Shown: positions 41,690-53,639 of the stretch, one piece after another
Position numbering within the stretch: the first letter of the stretch is position 1
Layout: every line of letters begins with the position of its first letter
Source: Dasypus novemcinctus
Lineage: Eukaryota; Chordata; Mammalia; Cingulata; Dasypodidae
Assembly: GCF_030445035.2 (NCBI RefSeq)
Contig: NC_080704.1
Location: 21,556,499-21,620,498, forward strand
Direction of reading: 5' to 3'
Length of the DNA stretch: 64,000 nucleotides
The notes under the pieces: model-generated
The model's input: only the letters and a program-made list of their open reading frames with translations
Database searches by the model: none
What the model was told of the DNA's origin: nothing
Program-made: the position numbers and the translations under genes

Positions 41690-42560
41690 AAGCTGTCATT
41701 TATTAAGTGCCTGCTAGAGTACATAACACGCTGCATGTTAAGCACTTTATTTTATTCATTTATTCATTCAATTGCAAACGTTTTTAAAGTCTCTATAACC
41801 GCCTGGCAGTATGTGTTTAAGGATAAAATGGTGATTTAAAAAAATGCACAGTCCTGCCCCATGGAGTTTAGTCTAGTGGCAATTGATTCACGTAAAATTC
41901 CAACTCAGTTGAGTGGGACAAATGGACACGTGCGGCACCATAAAGGCATGGAGGAGGGGAAAGTGACGTAGCTAAGCAGGAGAAGGAGGGCTTCTCCGGT
42001 TGAGCAGAAATGGAAGGGAAATTGAGATGTCAGTCAAGCGAGGGTGCAGCAGGAAATGTGTGCCTGCACTGGGGGAGACCACTTTGGCTGCAATAAGGAG
42101 GGATAATGCAGGGAGAAGGCAGTGGGCAGGCGAGCGCAGGGCAGAGACTGGCGAGGACAGTGGCATGGAAGAGGCGGGTGGGGACGGTAGGGACCACAGA
42201 GGCAATAGATGGACTGAGGGACGCTCAGGAGGTAAAATCAACAGAGCTCAGTGATGGGTTGGAAACAGGAGAGAGGGAAAATGAGCATGAGGAAGTGGGG
42301 GTGGCTTTCTCTCCTTTTCTCTTCCTGGTATCCCTCTTGACCATGAAGCCAAGTTTTCAAGTCAATCGGGCTCCGTTACCAGGTCCAGCATTTAGCAGCC
42401 ATGCAACCTTCTGACAAGTTACCCAACCTTTAGCTTTGACTGGTTTCCTCACCTATAGCACGGGGCTGATACGGCACCCAGAGCCATTGGGCTGTTATGA
42501 GGCCCACCCAGAAGAATGCATTTGAAGGCCTGAAGGTACACAGCACCTGGCACCCAGCAG
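41690..42560. repeat. Old mammalian repeats including a MIR at about 42400-42560
   Basis: 42400-42560 carries MIR text (CATGCAACCTTCTGACAAGT, GGTTTCCTCACCTATAGCAC, GTACACAGCACCTGGCACCC). 41690-42300 has less distinct old-repeat character. No functional element is seen. Confidence 0.5.
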
Positions 42561-43134
42561 CACAATAAATGTTAGCAGAGTTCCGTCAGTCACCTTTCTC
42601 ATGTTGTTGTCATTGCTGCTCCAACAGACGTGAAGGCATCTGCTAGTAAGTGACTGAGCAAAGTTTTCCCCGCTGCACTGAGATGACATGGAAATCCAAT
42701 AAATCAATAAGCAGGAGCTATTAATAGACGCCTGACTTTTTTTGGATAGGGAGCAAGTGGTAAGATATTTACAGGAGGTTAACAATTTCACCCTAGACAT
42801 AAATAAAGCCGGCAAAACCTCACAGTTCCCCTTCAGTAGTGGGGGTAGGTGTTTCTAGTCAGTGAAACAAATAATGTAATGTGTTTGTGCCAAAAATGTA
42901 CAGGATTTTGTCTTATGGATACAATCTGGCCTGGGGCCTCAAGCATCAGGAGGGTCCTGCGGGGCTCAGGGCGGTCACTGACTCACTGGAGAGTCTAAGA
43001 CCACTGTCCACTAGGTGGGAAGGAGTCCCCACCCACCAGGGGACAAGTCCACTCTCAATAGTAAGGCCACAAACCAAGAACAGTAAAGCAATCAGAGAGG
43101 GAACTAGCATGTGCTGACTGCATAGAAACCCGTG

Positions 43135-43265
43135 GCACGCAGCAGCTTGCTGAGTCTATGTAAGCACTCACAAGGTAAGGTTGGGACCCCTTTTCCTGGC
43201 GGAGTGATTAAAGTACGCTTCTTCACATCACACAGCTAAGTGACTGGCACTGCCACCCAGGTGTG
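43135..43265. repeat. MIR-type SINE fossil
   Basis: TAAGCACTCACAAGGTAAGG, then CACACAGCTAAGTGACTGGC and CACCCAGGTGTGTCTGACGC: MIR-like core and tail. Confidence 0.65.
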
Positions 43266-43576
43266 TCTGACGCCAGGGCCTTGGCTCACTCACTTGGCCC
43301 TGGTTTCTGTTCCTGCAGTGTGCTAGAATGAGGATCAGGAAACCTTAAAACCTAAGTGCCCATTAGGGGCTTAGGCAAAGCAGAGGAGGGGTGAAAAGGG
43401 GGAGGGCCAGGAAGAAAGAAAACAGAGAGAGGAGGGAGGGAAGGAGGGAAGAGAAGAAAGAGGGGAAAGGGCTGCGTGCAGGGGGTGACCCAAGGCAGCC
43501 AGCAACTTTCTCCACTCCTTCACTTGCAGGCCAGGCCAGGCCAGGCTGAATAATACCATCTTAAGAGTCTATGTGG

Positions 43577-43979
43577 GCAGCGGACTTGGCCCAGTGGTTA
43601 GGGCATCCGTCTACCACATGGGAGGTCCGCGGTTCAAACCCCGGGCCTCCTTGACCCGTGTGGAGCTGGCTCATGCGCAGTGCTGATGTGTGCAAGGAGT
43701 CCCCGCGTAGGGGAGCCCCACGCGCAAGGAGTGCGCCCCATAAGGAGAGCCGCCCAGCGCGAAAGAAAGTGCAGCCTGCCCAGGAATGGTGCTGCCCACA
43801 CGGAGAACTGACACAAGATGACGCAACAAAAAGAAACAGATTCCCGAGCAGCTGACAACAACAGAAGCGGACAAAGAAGACGCAGCGAATAGACACAGAG
43901 AACAGACAACCGGGGTGGGGGGTGAGGGGTGGGGGGGAAAGGGGAGAGGAATGAATAAATTAATTTAAAAAAAAAAAAA
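43577..43979 (+). mobile_element. DAS-type SINE, full length
   Basis: Head GCAGCGGACTTGGCCCAGTG, B box GGTTCAAACCCC, body GCAGCCTGCCCAGGAATGGT, G-rich region and AATAAATTAATTT poly-A tail. It is bounded by AAGAGTCTATGTGG at 43563-43576 and 43980-43993; a third copy of this 14-mer closes the next element. Confidence 0.93.
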
Positions 43980-43993
43980 AAGAGTCTATGTGG

Positions 43994-45904
43994 ACCACCC
44001 TTCTTCACTGGTATTTGCCCTTACACTTGGGGGATTGTTGCTATTCCATTGGGGAATGTGACAGAGCTCCCGTGGCTAGGAACTCAGCACTCCCTCAGTT
44101 GTCGTGTGTAACTCTACCTACAATGACCATACCCAACGAATATCTGAACATATTTACATACCCTATATACATGCCCTGGAGAACTCCCTCCCATCCATGT
44201 GTCCCCCATCAATGACACCCACAAGAGTGCTCCTCCCCGGCCATGGCTGAACCTCTCTGTGATCCAAAACTTCTTGAAAAAATGAAGCCAAATATACTGC
44301 CAAATTCAATTAGTAGGAAAATGAAATAGTAATGATAGGTTTAAAGATTAGAAAGAGAATACATAATAATTTAGAAAAACTAAAAGTAAAAAATAAATTG
44401 GGGTATTAAAAAATGAAAAATATCATAAAACTTTGTTTTTGACATTTTGCCTTTCATCACTGTAACAGGTATTGCCCTGTATGTACAGTGGCAAGGCAAC
44501 TTTCCATTCCTTCCTCAGTGCCTATATCATTTTTTTTTTAATTTTTAATTTTGTCTCCAAAAATTTTTAGATCACAGGCCCTTGATACTGATGACTATGC
44601 TTACAAGCCTTTGTGCTTGAAATTTCAACTAGACCTAGAGCTGTAGGGTGCCTAAGAGTTACCTCCTGAGAGCCTCCATATTGCTCAAATGTGGCCACTC
44701 TCTAAGCCAAACTCCACATGTAAATGCATTACCTTCCCCCCAGCATGGGACATGATTCCCAGGGATGAGCCTTCCTGGCACAGAGGTATTACTACCAATC
44801 ACCAGCTGGTGATGCAACTAGAAAAAGACCTTGAATAAAAGGGGGAAATGATAAAGACAAATGAGTTTATATGGCTAAGAGACTTCAAAATGAGTCAGGA
44901 GGTCATCAGAGAGGTCGTGCTTATGCATATCTCGACAGGATTTTATAAAGAGGCAAAGTAGATATTATTCCAGGTAGGGGTGCTCCTGAGGGCTACAGAC
45001 ACACACAGGTTCTTCTGTCATGGCAGATGGCTCTGGAGTTCAGTGCCTTGTCAGTGGGCCCTACTTTGAGCCTGAGTGTGATGGAGTCGAACTCAGATAT
45101 GACCTTTCTACACATGCCTCTTCTGTCACTTTTACTGAACCTGTGGTTGGTGCTGGGGTTGGGGTATGCTCAGGAGACTTGAATCTCTGGACTGTCCATG
45201 TGCCAGCTGGGTCCTAAGCCTCAGCAGAGTTGCAACACCTACTCTCCAGTTCATTGGACTTACCCAGGTCACCTAACAGGGAGGTGAGGATGGCCAACCA
45301 CCACGCCAGGGAACCGAGAGAGTCTACAGCTGCAAGCAGGAGAACCCTATCCATCAGCCATATGGGATCTAAGTCCCCTCTCAACTTAGAGGTGGAGTGG
45401 ACATCGCCATCTCAGGGTCCACAGGATGGAGGAATAAAATATGGATTTGAGTGGACTTACTGGTATTCTTCCATAGAACTGTTGTGACTCTAGCAATGGG
45501 AAATCATATCACTGATGTGGAGACAGTGGCCATGGAGTTGCTGAGGGCAGGGAGAGGAAAAATGAGGTGTGATATGGGGCCATTTTTGGGATTCGGATTT
45601 GTCCTGAATGATATTGCAGGGACAGATGCAGGACATTATATATCCTGCCATAACCCACTGAATGGACTGGGGGAGAGTGTAAACTACAATGTAAACTATA
45701 ATCCATGTGGTGTAGCAGTGCTCCAAAATGTATTCACCAAATGCAGTGAATGTGCCGCACTGATGAAAGAGGTTGTTGATTTGGGAGGAGTGGGGGTGGG
45801 GGGTAGGGAGAAGGGTATATGGGAACCTCTTACATTTTTTAATGTAACATTTTGTGTGATTTATATATCTTTAAAAATAAAATAAAATTTGCTAAAAAAT
45901 AAAC
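43994..45904 (+). mobile_element. L1-like element with 5' inversion (copy 2)
   Basis: The right part (44565-45904) matches the reverse complement of copy 1 (13638-15050) and ends in AAAATAAAATAAAATTTGC and an A-rich tail, so it reads on the plus strand. The left part (43994 to about 44560) matches the strand opposite to that, continuing copy 1 just past the breakpoint (CTTCACTGGTATTTGCCCTT here versus CTTTACTGGTCTTTGCCCTT at 14983). This is the structure produced by twin priming. The target duplication is AAGAGTCTATGTGG (43980-43993 and 45905-45918). No reverse-transcriptase frame is present; the open frame at 45451-45885 is a chance frame in the 3' region. Confidence 0.82.
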
Positions 45905-46744
45905 AAGAGTCTATGTGGAACAATGGAAATGCTTTGGTAATTAATGGTGGTGGGAAAAAAATAATCCTAAAAGCCTATAGGGGACACTGAGGTGTCAGGA
46001 AAGCGTTGCCTTCAGGACAAAACAGTCATCCTACCTGTGCTGGAGTGGCTGTCATGAATTTATAAGCAAATAAATTATATTAAAAACAAAGAAAATAAGT
46101 ACTCAAAACCCATCACTTCTAAATTATTTTCCTACATTTTACTATCATGTATAGACTCTTAAGGCTATTTTCGTCAACTCTACATACAGTGTCATTATGC
46201 TGGTAGTTTGAGACCCGTCACGTGGGAGAATTTCCACCATGGACGTCTGTAAATGCTAAAAGTCTGGGTGTATCCCCCTCCCCTCCCCACCACCCACCTG
46301 TGGTTAAGCATTTACTAGGACACCACTGTTGGTCAGGGAGGAATGAGTGGCATGACACTGGATTATATTCTAGGTGCAAAGAAAAAGTCATGGAAAGGTT
46401 TTAAGCAGGAGAGTAGGGGAGGAGGGGCCAAGAGTGGCAGCAGGGGATGAATTGGGAATGAACGGTAGTCCAGGCAAAAGATGAGGGTAGCAGCGGACAT
46501 GAGCAGAAAAGGGTGGATCTGTTTTAAAGATCTAATACATTAGTAAACTCTCTCCATTCTAGGTGGGGAATGAGGGAACAGAAGGAATCAAAGCTGACTC
46601 CTAGATCACTTCTAGACCATATCAATTAACATAACCTTAATTTACAAAAATTAATATTAAAGTTACAAACACAGAGGAAGGCACAGCCAATGCCCCTATT
46701 CCCACCAGTCAGATCCAACAAATGAAAGCAGCATTCCGCGGTAA

Positions 46745-46810
46745 CTGTGCCGGATAGGAAGGAAGGAAGGGGGAGGGGGCAAGGGAGGGAGGGAGGGAGA
46801 GAGGAAGGGT
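46745..46810. repeat. Purine-rich GGAA/GGGA tract
   Basis: Low-complexity run of GGAAGGAAGG and GGGAGGGAGGGAG units. Confidence 0.9.
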
Positions 46811-46859
46811 TACAAAGTTGAAGTCTCTGTGTTCTTCACTTCTCCCATTCCAACTACTC

Positions 46860-47400
46860 CGACAGTTTTCAAACTTTTTGGTCTCAGGACCCCTTTACAC
46901 TATTAAAATTACTGAGGACCCCAAAGAGCGTTTGTTTCTGTGGGTTCTATCTATTGATATTTACCATATTTGAAATTAAAACTGAGAACATTTAAAGATC
47001 TCTTCTAATTCATTAAAAAAAAATAAACTCATTACATGTTAACAGAAGTAATAGTTTTTTGGAGGAAAATATTGTATTTTTCCAAACAAAAATGTAATGA
47101 GAAGAGTGGCAGTGTTTTACATTTTTTGCAAATCTCTTTAATGTTTGGCTTAATGAAGGACAGCTGCATTCTCATAGCTTCCTCTGCATTCAGTCTGTGG
47201 CAATATGTTGTTTTAGCTGAAGTACATGAAGAAAATGCAGCCTCCCACAGATGTGTAGTTCAAAAAGGAAGGACTACTTCAACGGTCTTTTTGAACGATT
47301 AAGAATATTCTTTGATACCACCCAAAATTCAACAAGTGATAGTTTCTTAAATATTAGCTGCAATGTGGAATCTGAATTGGAAACCATAACAATGAGGTCC
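46860..47400 (+). repeat. hAT-like DNA-transposon fossil (family uncertain)
   Basis: Opens CAGTTTTCAAACTTTTTGGT, CTCAGGACCCCTTTACACTA, GAGGACCCCAAAGAGCGTTT, ATCTATTGATATTTACCATA, a text I associate with old mammalian DNA transposons. Transposase-like open frames are short and unconvincing. Confidence 0.5.
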
Positions 47401-47569
47401 ACATACTCTTTGACATCAAAATCCACTGGTCTCTCTTGCCCTTTGAATGGATCGTTTGCCCACATATGATTTTATAACATCATGCATTGGTTATGTGGAA
47501 AATACTGATTTACTGAAATGGGTCTCAAATGTTAATCCATTTCATTATACAATAACAAAAAAAAAAATC

Positions 47570-47965
47570 ACATTTGAGAACAGGAGCCCCCGTCTCATCA
47601 GAAAAGGTTCAGGAAGTTGTCAAGCTCACAGTGGCAAGGATCTGAGTTCATTCCCTCTTCTCTGTAAAATGTGCCTTGGCTGTTCTTGGCCCCTTGGTAG
47701 TGCCTATGAATTTTAGGATCAATTTCCATGAAAAGCCCTTTCTTGGATTTTGATCAGCATTTTACTGAATTTATAGATTTATTTGGGGAGAATATATCTT
47801 TACAATATTGAATCTTCCCACATAAGAACATGGGGCATCGCTTCTCTTATTTAAATCTTTTATGTCCTTCAATAAAGCTTTATAACTTTCTCCATGAATG
47901 TCTAGCCAGTCTGTTAGATTTATTCAAGGCTAACTTAAAATTTTGGTTGCTACTGTGAATGAAAT
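47570..47965 (-). repeat. L1 ORF2 fragment, antisense
   Basis: Antisense L1 ORF2 text (TTTACTGAATTTATAGATTT, ACAATATTGAATCTTCCCAC, ATGTCCTTCAATAAAGCTTT). It is the left segment of an old L1 that continues, with insertions, to about 52350. Confidence 0.75.
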
Positions 47966-47971
47966 CTTCTT

Positions 47972-48011
<40 letters not shown>

Positions 48012-48352
48012 TTCCCCCCCCTCCCCTGGTTGTCTGTTCTTGGTGTCTATTTGCTGCGTCTTGTTTCTTTGTCCGCTTCTGTTGTCGTCAGCGGCACGGA
48101 AAGTGTGGGCGGCGCCATTCCTGGGCAGGCTGCTCTTTCTTTTCACGCTGGGCGGCTTTCCTCACGGGCGCACTCCTTGCGTGTGGGGCTCCCCCACGCG
48201 GGGGACACCCTTGCATGGCACGGCACTCCTTGCGCGCATCAGCGCTGCGCATGGCCAGCTCCACACGGGTCAAGGAGGCCCGGGGTTTGAACCGCGGACC
48301 TCCCATGTGGTAGACGGACACCCTAACCACTGGGCCAAAGTCCGTTTCCCTT
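47966..48352 (-). mobile_element. DAS-type SINE, antisense, with ATTT microsatellite tail
   Basis: The tail, now an ATTT repeat (about 47970-48010), is at the left. The DAS body is inverted and the head at the right (complement of GAAACGGACTTTGGCCCAGT). It lies within the antisense L1. Confidence 0.9.
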
Positions 48353-48419
48353 CTTTTTTTTTTTTAAATGGTAACATTTACTAATTGTTTGTGGCTGGTT
48401 TAAAGTAGCACTTTGATTA

Positions 48420-49030
48420 TTGCATATGGATCTTATACATGATGGATGTTTCAGCATGCTAAAAGTTGCTGGCAGCAGTATACTGGAAATGGGTTGGCTT
48501 TTAAAATGGGAATTTATTAGGTTAAAAGCTTATAGTTCTGAGGCTATGAAAGTGTCCAAACCAAGGCATCATCAGAGACACTGTCTCACCAAAGGCTGGC
48601 TGCTGGTGATCCTGGACTCCTTCCACCTGGCAAGGTACATGGAGGCATCTGCTTATCTGTGTCTCTGTCTTCTCCTCTAGCCTTACTTTCTAGAACCCCG
48701 AGCTCAGCTGTGGGCAGTCAGGCATATCGCTCATCTCTCCCCTCTCCTCTAGGCTTCCTCTCTTTGAGTCTCTGGGGGTGAGGCAGGGGGTGGAGTCCTC
48801 TTTCCATGCCTCTGTGCTCTGCTGAGTTCAGCCTCTGGCCTCAGGGACCTCTCTCTCAGCCTCTTGGGGCTTCTCTGTCTCTGCCACTTTTTCCTATGTA
48901 TCTGCTGCTTTCAGTCCTCTGCTATAAAGGACTCCAGCAAGAGGACCAAGATCCACCCTGGGTCACGCCTCCCTGAAGTAATCCAATCAAAGGTCCCCAA
49001 CAGAATCTTGGGATCCACAAAAAGCTTCAA
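48420..49030. repeat. Unidentified interspersed element inside the L1
   Basis: About 600 bp of C/T-rich sequence (TATACTGGAAATGGGTTGGC, AAGTGTCCAAACCAAGGCAT, CCAATCAAAGGTCCCCAACA) separates L1 segments, so it is probably an insertion. It has no tRNA head or poly-A tail. It resembles a dispersed xenarthran repeat that I cannot name. Confidence 0.5.
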
Positions 49031-49495
49031 ACTATCACAATGAACTTGCTCTAAAAATTGAGAACTCTAGTTCCAATTGCCTTGGATTTTCTAGGGCACT
49101 TACAGCTGCAAATAGCCATCAACTTTATACCTCATTTCTTTATCTTGTCTGTTGCATGGATCACAACTGCAACACTGAAGAAGGGATGACAGGGGGAACT
49201 TTGATGTTCTTGACTTTAAATGTCCTTGCATTCCTGGGATAAACCCCACTTGGTCATGATGGATTTTTTTTTTTAAAATACATTGATGGACTCATTTGAA
49301 TATTTTACTTTGGATTTTTGCATCAATGTTCATTAAGTGAATCTGGTCTATAACTTTTATTTTTCATAGTATTTTGTTTGACTATGGCATCATGGGATAT
49401 TGACCATATAAAAGGAGTTGGGAGCTATCCTCTTTCATATCTGAAACAGTTTATTTAAGAAAAAGGATATCTGTTAATCCCTTGTCTCTCTCTCA
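49030..49495 (-). repeat. L1 ORF2 fragment, antisense (middle)
   Basis: Text CCTTGCATTCCTGGGATAAA, CCCCACTTGGTCATGATGGA and TTTTTGCATCAATGTTCATT is classic antisense L1 ORF2. Confidence 0.8.
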
Positions 49496-49499
49496 CTCC

Positions 49500-50815
49500 A
49501 TTGTACTCACTGGGTAAAATCCCAGCTCAGGTTAAATGTGACTCTTCCCCTACTCTGAGGCTGCACCTGTCTAGGTGAATGTGGCTATAGAAAAACACAT
49601 AACCATGCTGAACGGATTGGCTTGAAATGAATGACCCTTAGTGCTGGCCAACGATCATACCAGAAATCCCTGGTCCATCCATACCTTTGTTCTCCTAGAG
49701 GATGATTGCAAATCTTCTCCTCTCCCTTCAAACCTCTAACAATTCCTCCTTCCCCACTCCCAGCTGATGATTATGCCTCATGTTTCACTGAGAAAGCAGA
49801 CACAACAAAAGATAAGCTGGTGCCCATCTAGCCTGCCTTCCCTCTTCCCTCGCTCTGGCACTGTCAGTTTTCCTTGTCTATTAGATCATTCCCATCAAAT
49901 ACATAATTTCTCACATAAGAAAAAGCTCTGTCTCAACCCCATATCTCCACTCAACCCTGCTCTCCTTTATAGCAGAGCTCTTCAAGAGGACTGTTTAAAT
50001 TCAAAATCCTCTCCTTCTGTCCCTCCCTTCTCTCTTGAGCTCACTTCAACTACATTTGTGCCCCTCATCCTCCACACAAACTGCTCAACAAGGTCATCAA
50101 TGGCCTCTACTAATGCTATTTGACTTGACCTATGATTGGCCTTTTACCAGACTCATTACTCCCTCCCCCTTGAATCACTTTCTTCCCTCAGCTTCTAGGA
50201 CACCACAGTGTCGACTTTCCTCCTACTTCCCTGACTGCTTCTTCTCAGTCTCTTTTGGTGGCCCTTCTCACCCTCTGGATCTCTGCACTTTTGGAGGGCT
50301 CTACTTTGAACCTGCTTTCTTTTCTGTCTACACTCATTCCTGTGATCTCATCCAATCTCATGGCCTTTAAACACCACATATATGCTGAGTACTCCCAAAT
50401 TTTATCTCCAGCCCAGACTTCTTCCCTACTTTATACCCACATATCCAACCACCTACTTACCATTCCTGCTTGGATGCCTAATGGGCACCTCAGACTTAAC
50501 AAAACTCACCTTCCTCCTAAAACTTGCTCCTCCGATATTCCCCATCTCCATAAGCAGCAACTCCATCCTACCAGTCACTCAGGCCAAAACCTTGGAGTCG
50601 TTCTTGACTCCTTTTCTTGAACAACCTGAAGCTGAGAGAGTGATTCTTTTATAACATCATTCAGCATTCAGATGATTTCCCTCCTCTGCTCAAAAACATC
50701 TCATGGCTTCCCCTCTCAGAATGAACACCAAGTTCCTTAGCCTTCAAAGATGAATAAATAAACCTCTCAATGTTCCCTGTTCCTCCTCTGTAAAACCAGC
50801 TAGGACAAGGACATT
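49500..50815 (+). repeat. Pyrimidine-rich segment, probably L2-like or other old repeat
   Basis: About 1.3 kb of C/T-rich sequence between two L1 segments. Pieces such as AAACCTTGGAGTCGTTCTTG, ATTCAGATGATTTCCCTCCT and CTCATGGCTTCCCCTCTCAG match text I know from old mammalian repeats. The open frames here (49767-50654) lack any recognisable domain. Confidence 0.45.
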
Positions 50816-50869
50816 TTGTTTTGACTCATTCAATTTCTTTAATGGTTATCAGCCTAACGAGGAGTTAAT

Positions 50870-52350
50870 GTTTTCTTGAGTTAAGGTTGGTAACATTTAT
50901 CTAGAAAGCTGTCTGCTTAAGTTTTCAAATGTATTGCCAATTATTATTCATAGCATTTTTCCATTTTCGCTCCTAATATTATTTCTTTGTCCCTCCTTCC
51001 TCCTTCTCCTTCTCTTATCAATCTTACCAGAAGTTTGCCTATTAGTCATTTCAAAAAACCAGCTTTTGGTTTTGCAAGTCTTTTTATTTATTTTGTAGTA
51101 TACTAATTGCTACTCCTATTTTTATTATTTCCTTTCTTCTATTTTCTTGGACTCTGTTGTCCTTTCTTCAATCTTGAGTTCATTAATTTTTTAAAACTTT
51201 CTAATATATACATTTAAGTATTTACATTTCCCTTCAAATCCCACTTCAGCTGTATCCCATACATTTTTATAATTTCTTTGTAGATACATGGCACATTTAG
51301 AAGTCAGCTTACTAAATTTCCAAACACATATGTAGGGGATATAGCAGTCGTTTTGTTATTGATCTCTAAATTTTGTGACATTTTGGTCAAAATATGAGGT
51401 GTGCAAGAAGTTTGAGACTTTCTTTATACCCCGATTTGTGATCAAGTTTTGAAAGATCTATCTTGCGAGGTTGAAACAAATTGCTTTTTTCTATTTCTTT
51501 GGCATGGAGAGGGATGTATGTACACTTGAACGAATTTGTTTCTTATGGTGTTCAAATCTTCTATGTCCTGATTATTTCTCTGCTTGATCTATTAGTATCT
51601 GAGAGAGATGAGTTAAGAACTCCCACTGTGACTATGGATTTGCCAATTTCTATAATTAGGTTAAGTTTTGCTTTACCCATTTTGAATCTATCTGTTGTTA
51701 GTATTCTGTGGACTTAAAGTTTTGGTAAATTATCCTTTCATCATCAAGTAATAACATTATTTAGCCCTAATAATATGTATGTTTTTAAATCTCAAAGTCT
51801 ATTCTGTCTGATATTAGTATATCAACTACTTTTGGGCTTGTCTCATAAACCTTTTCAAAAACTCTGATAATCTCTATTCTCTGGCTAATCTAAGCATTTA
51901 ATTTTATTGTGATTACTAATATAGCTGGATTTATTTGCACCCTCATATTTTGTCTTTTTCATTTAGTACGCTTTCTGCTTTATGCCCTCCACCTTCAACC
52001 AGCATACTTTTCCTTCCTCCTCTTGGAGAAATCAAATTTTCCTAATTTCTCCATTGTTTTTAATGTTATTTATTCTGTTTATTATTTTAATGGTTATAAT
52101 CATGAATTCTTGACTTAAAGTTTATAATAATTAATGCCTCTGTCTTTCTTCTTAACTTCATAAAGGCCTCAAAATGCTTTAACTCATTTCCTCCCATTCA
52201 TATTATTATTCAGTATTTAATATCTTTTTAACCCTCTTCCCAATTAGTCTTTATTATTTGTTCCAATAACCACGTTTTAGTTATCCCATTCTTCTAATTT
52301 TAAATTCAGTTGTCAATAAATAACAATGTTTAGTCACTACACCTGGTCTC
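50870..52350 (-). repeat. L1 ORF2 5'/endonuclease region, antisense
   Basis: Text AAAAACCAGCTTTTGGTTTT, TTGTGACATTTTGGTCAAAA, GAACTCCCACTGTGACTATG and ATTCTGTCTGATATTAGTAT is characteristic of antisense L1 ORF2. It is the right end of the old L1 that starts near 47570. Confidence 0.8.
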
Positions 52351-52430
52351 TTAGTTATCTGCTTTATTATAACAATTATATCCAGTAATCTGCAGATACT
52401 GAACAATGCCTCACGAGTTGCAGCATATAT

Positions 52431-52857
52431 ATATATATATATTTTTTTTAAGATTTATTTATTTATTTCTCTCCCCTTCCCCCTTCCCGCCCCAGTTGTC
52501 TGTTCTCTGTGTCTATTTGCTGCATCTTCTTCCTTGTCCGCTTCTGTTGTTGTCAGCAGCATGGGAATCTGTGTCTCTTTTTGTTGCATCATCTTGTGTG
52601 TCACCTCTCTGTGTGTGTGGTGCCATTCCTGACCAGGCTGCACTTTCTTTCGCGCTGGGCGGCTCTCCTTACGGGACGCACTCCTTGCACGTGGGGCTCC
52701 CCTACGCGGGGGACACCCCTGCGTGGCACGGCACTCCTTGCACACATCAGCACTGCGCATGGGCCAGCTCCACACGGGTCAAGGAGGCCCAGGGTTTGAA
52801 CCGCGGACCTCCCATGTGGTAGACGGATGCCCTTACCACTGGGCCAAGTCCGCTTCC
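52431..52857 (-). mobile_element. DAS-type SINE, antisense, with AT microsatellite at its edge
   Basis: Tail TTTATTTATTTATTTCTCTC at the left and head at the right (complement of GGAAGCGGACTTGGCCCAGT, B-box complement GGGTTTGAACC). The 15-bp target duplication AGTTGCAGCATATAT lies at 52416-52430 and 52858-52872. The AT run at 52423-52441 has grown from the target site. Confidence 0.92.
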
Positions 52858-52978
52858 AGTTGCAGCATATATTTAAAAGAAAAGATGGGGAGATACGGCA
52901 TAAACTTCAAAAACCATTAGTCCAACTCATACATGTTTACAGAGTGGTTAGGGGACTTGCCTAAGACTACTCAGAGAT

Positions 52979-53151
52979 GGGTTAGAGTTGTACACTGTGA
53001 AGACTAGTTGCTGGGGTGAGATGGGTGAGGGTGGGGGCAGTGGGAAGGGGCACCATTCTACATTGGGTTAGAGTTGTACACTGTGAAGACTAGTTGCTGG
53101 GGTGAGATGGGTGAGGGGTGGGGGCAGTGGGAAGGGGCACCATTCTACATT
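52979..53151. repeat. 86-bp direct tandem duplication
   Basis: Two head-to-tail copies (52979-53064 and 53065-53151), both starting GGGTTAGAGTTGTACACTGT and ending CACCATTCTACATT. They differ by a single extra G in a G-run. Confidence 0.95.
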
Positions 53152-53639
53152 TGCAGACTCTTGGGATTTCCCAGCAAGCTTGTGCTCAGTGAATTCTGGT
53201 TAGCCAGAAGAGCAGGACGGTGCAGCAAGAGGGAGAGAAAGGGGGTAAACATGATGGTTTCTCACCAAACTACCCCCAAAATAAATAAAACAAAAGGCTT
53301 GGGCAATTTTTTTTTTAATCATTAAAATGTTGGGGAGGAAAGTCCATCCTTGTAGATTTGCTTTAATGAGAGGGCAGCTCTTTTGCTCTGAGGTTAGGCA
53401 AGCCAGGATTAATAACTGGGTCATCGGGGGTGGAGAGCCTGCAGGAAGTATTTTATCAACTTACAAACACCTTTCATGTGCCTGGGGCACTGCTTGATGC
53501 CAAAGCAAAGAAACTGATGAGGTCCCTGTGCTTAAGGCTCTCACTGCATCAATGGGAGATTCAGTTCTGGCTAAGGAGCAGAAAGCAATAGTAGTCCTGC
53601 CAGGGCTAGCGTGGTCAGGCAGCAACAGGTCACTATCAC

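Noticed and set aside
45451..45885. 144-codon open frame in the L1-like element
   Set aside because: The related copy at 13638-15050 has the corresponding frame but shorter and altered. It lies in the 3' non-coding part next to the poly-A tail and has no similarity to reverse transcriptase or ORF1.
49767..50654. Overlapping open frames of 90-121 codons that could look like a small gene
   Set aside because: Ser/Pro/Leu-rich translations of pyrimidine-rich DNA, lodged between two L1 segments, with no domain and no exon boundaries.
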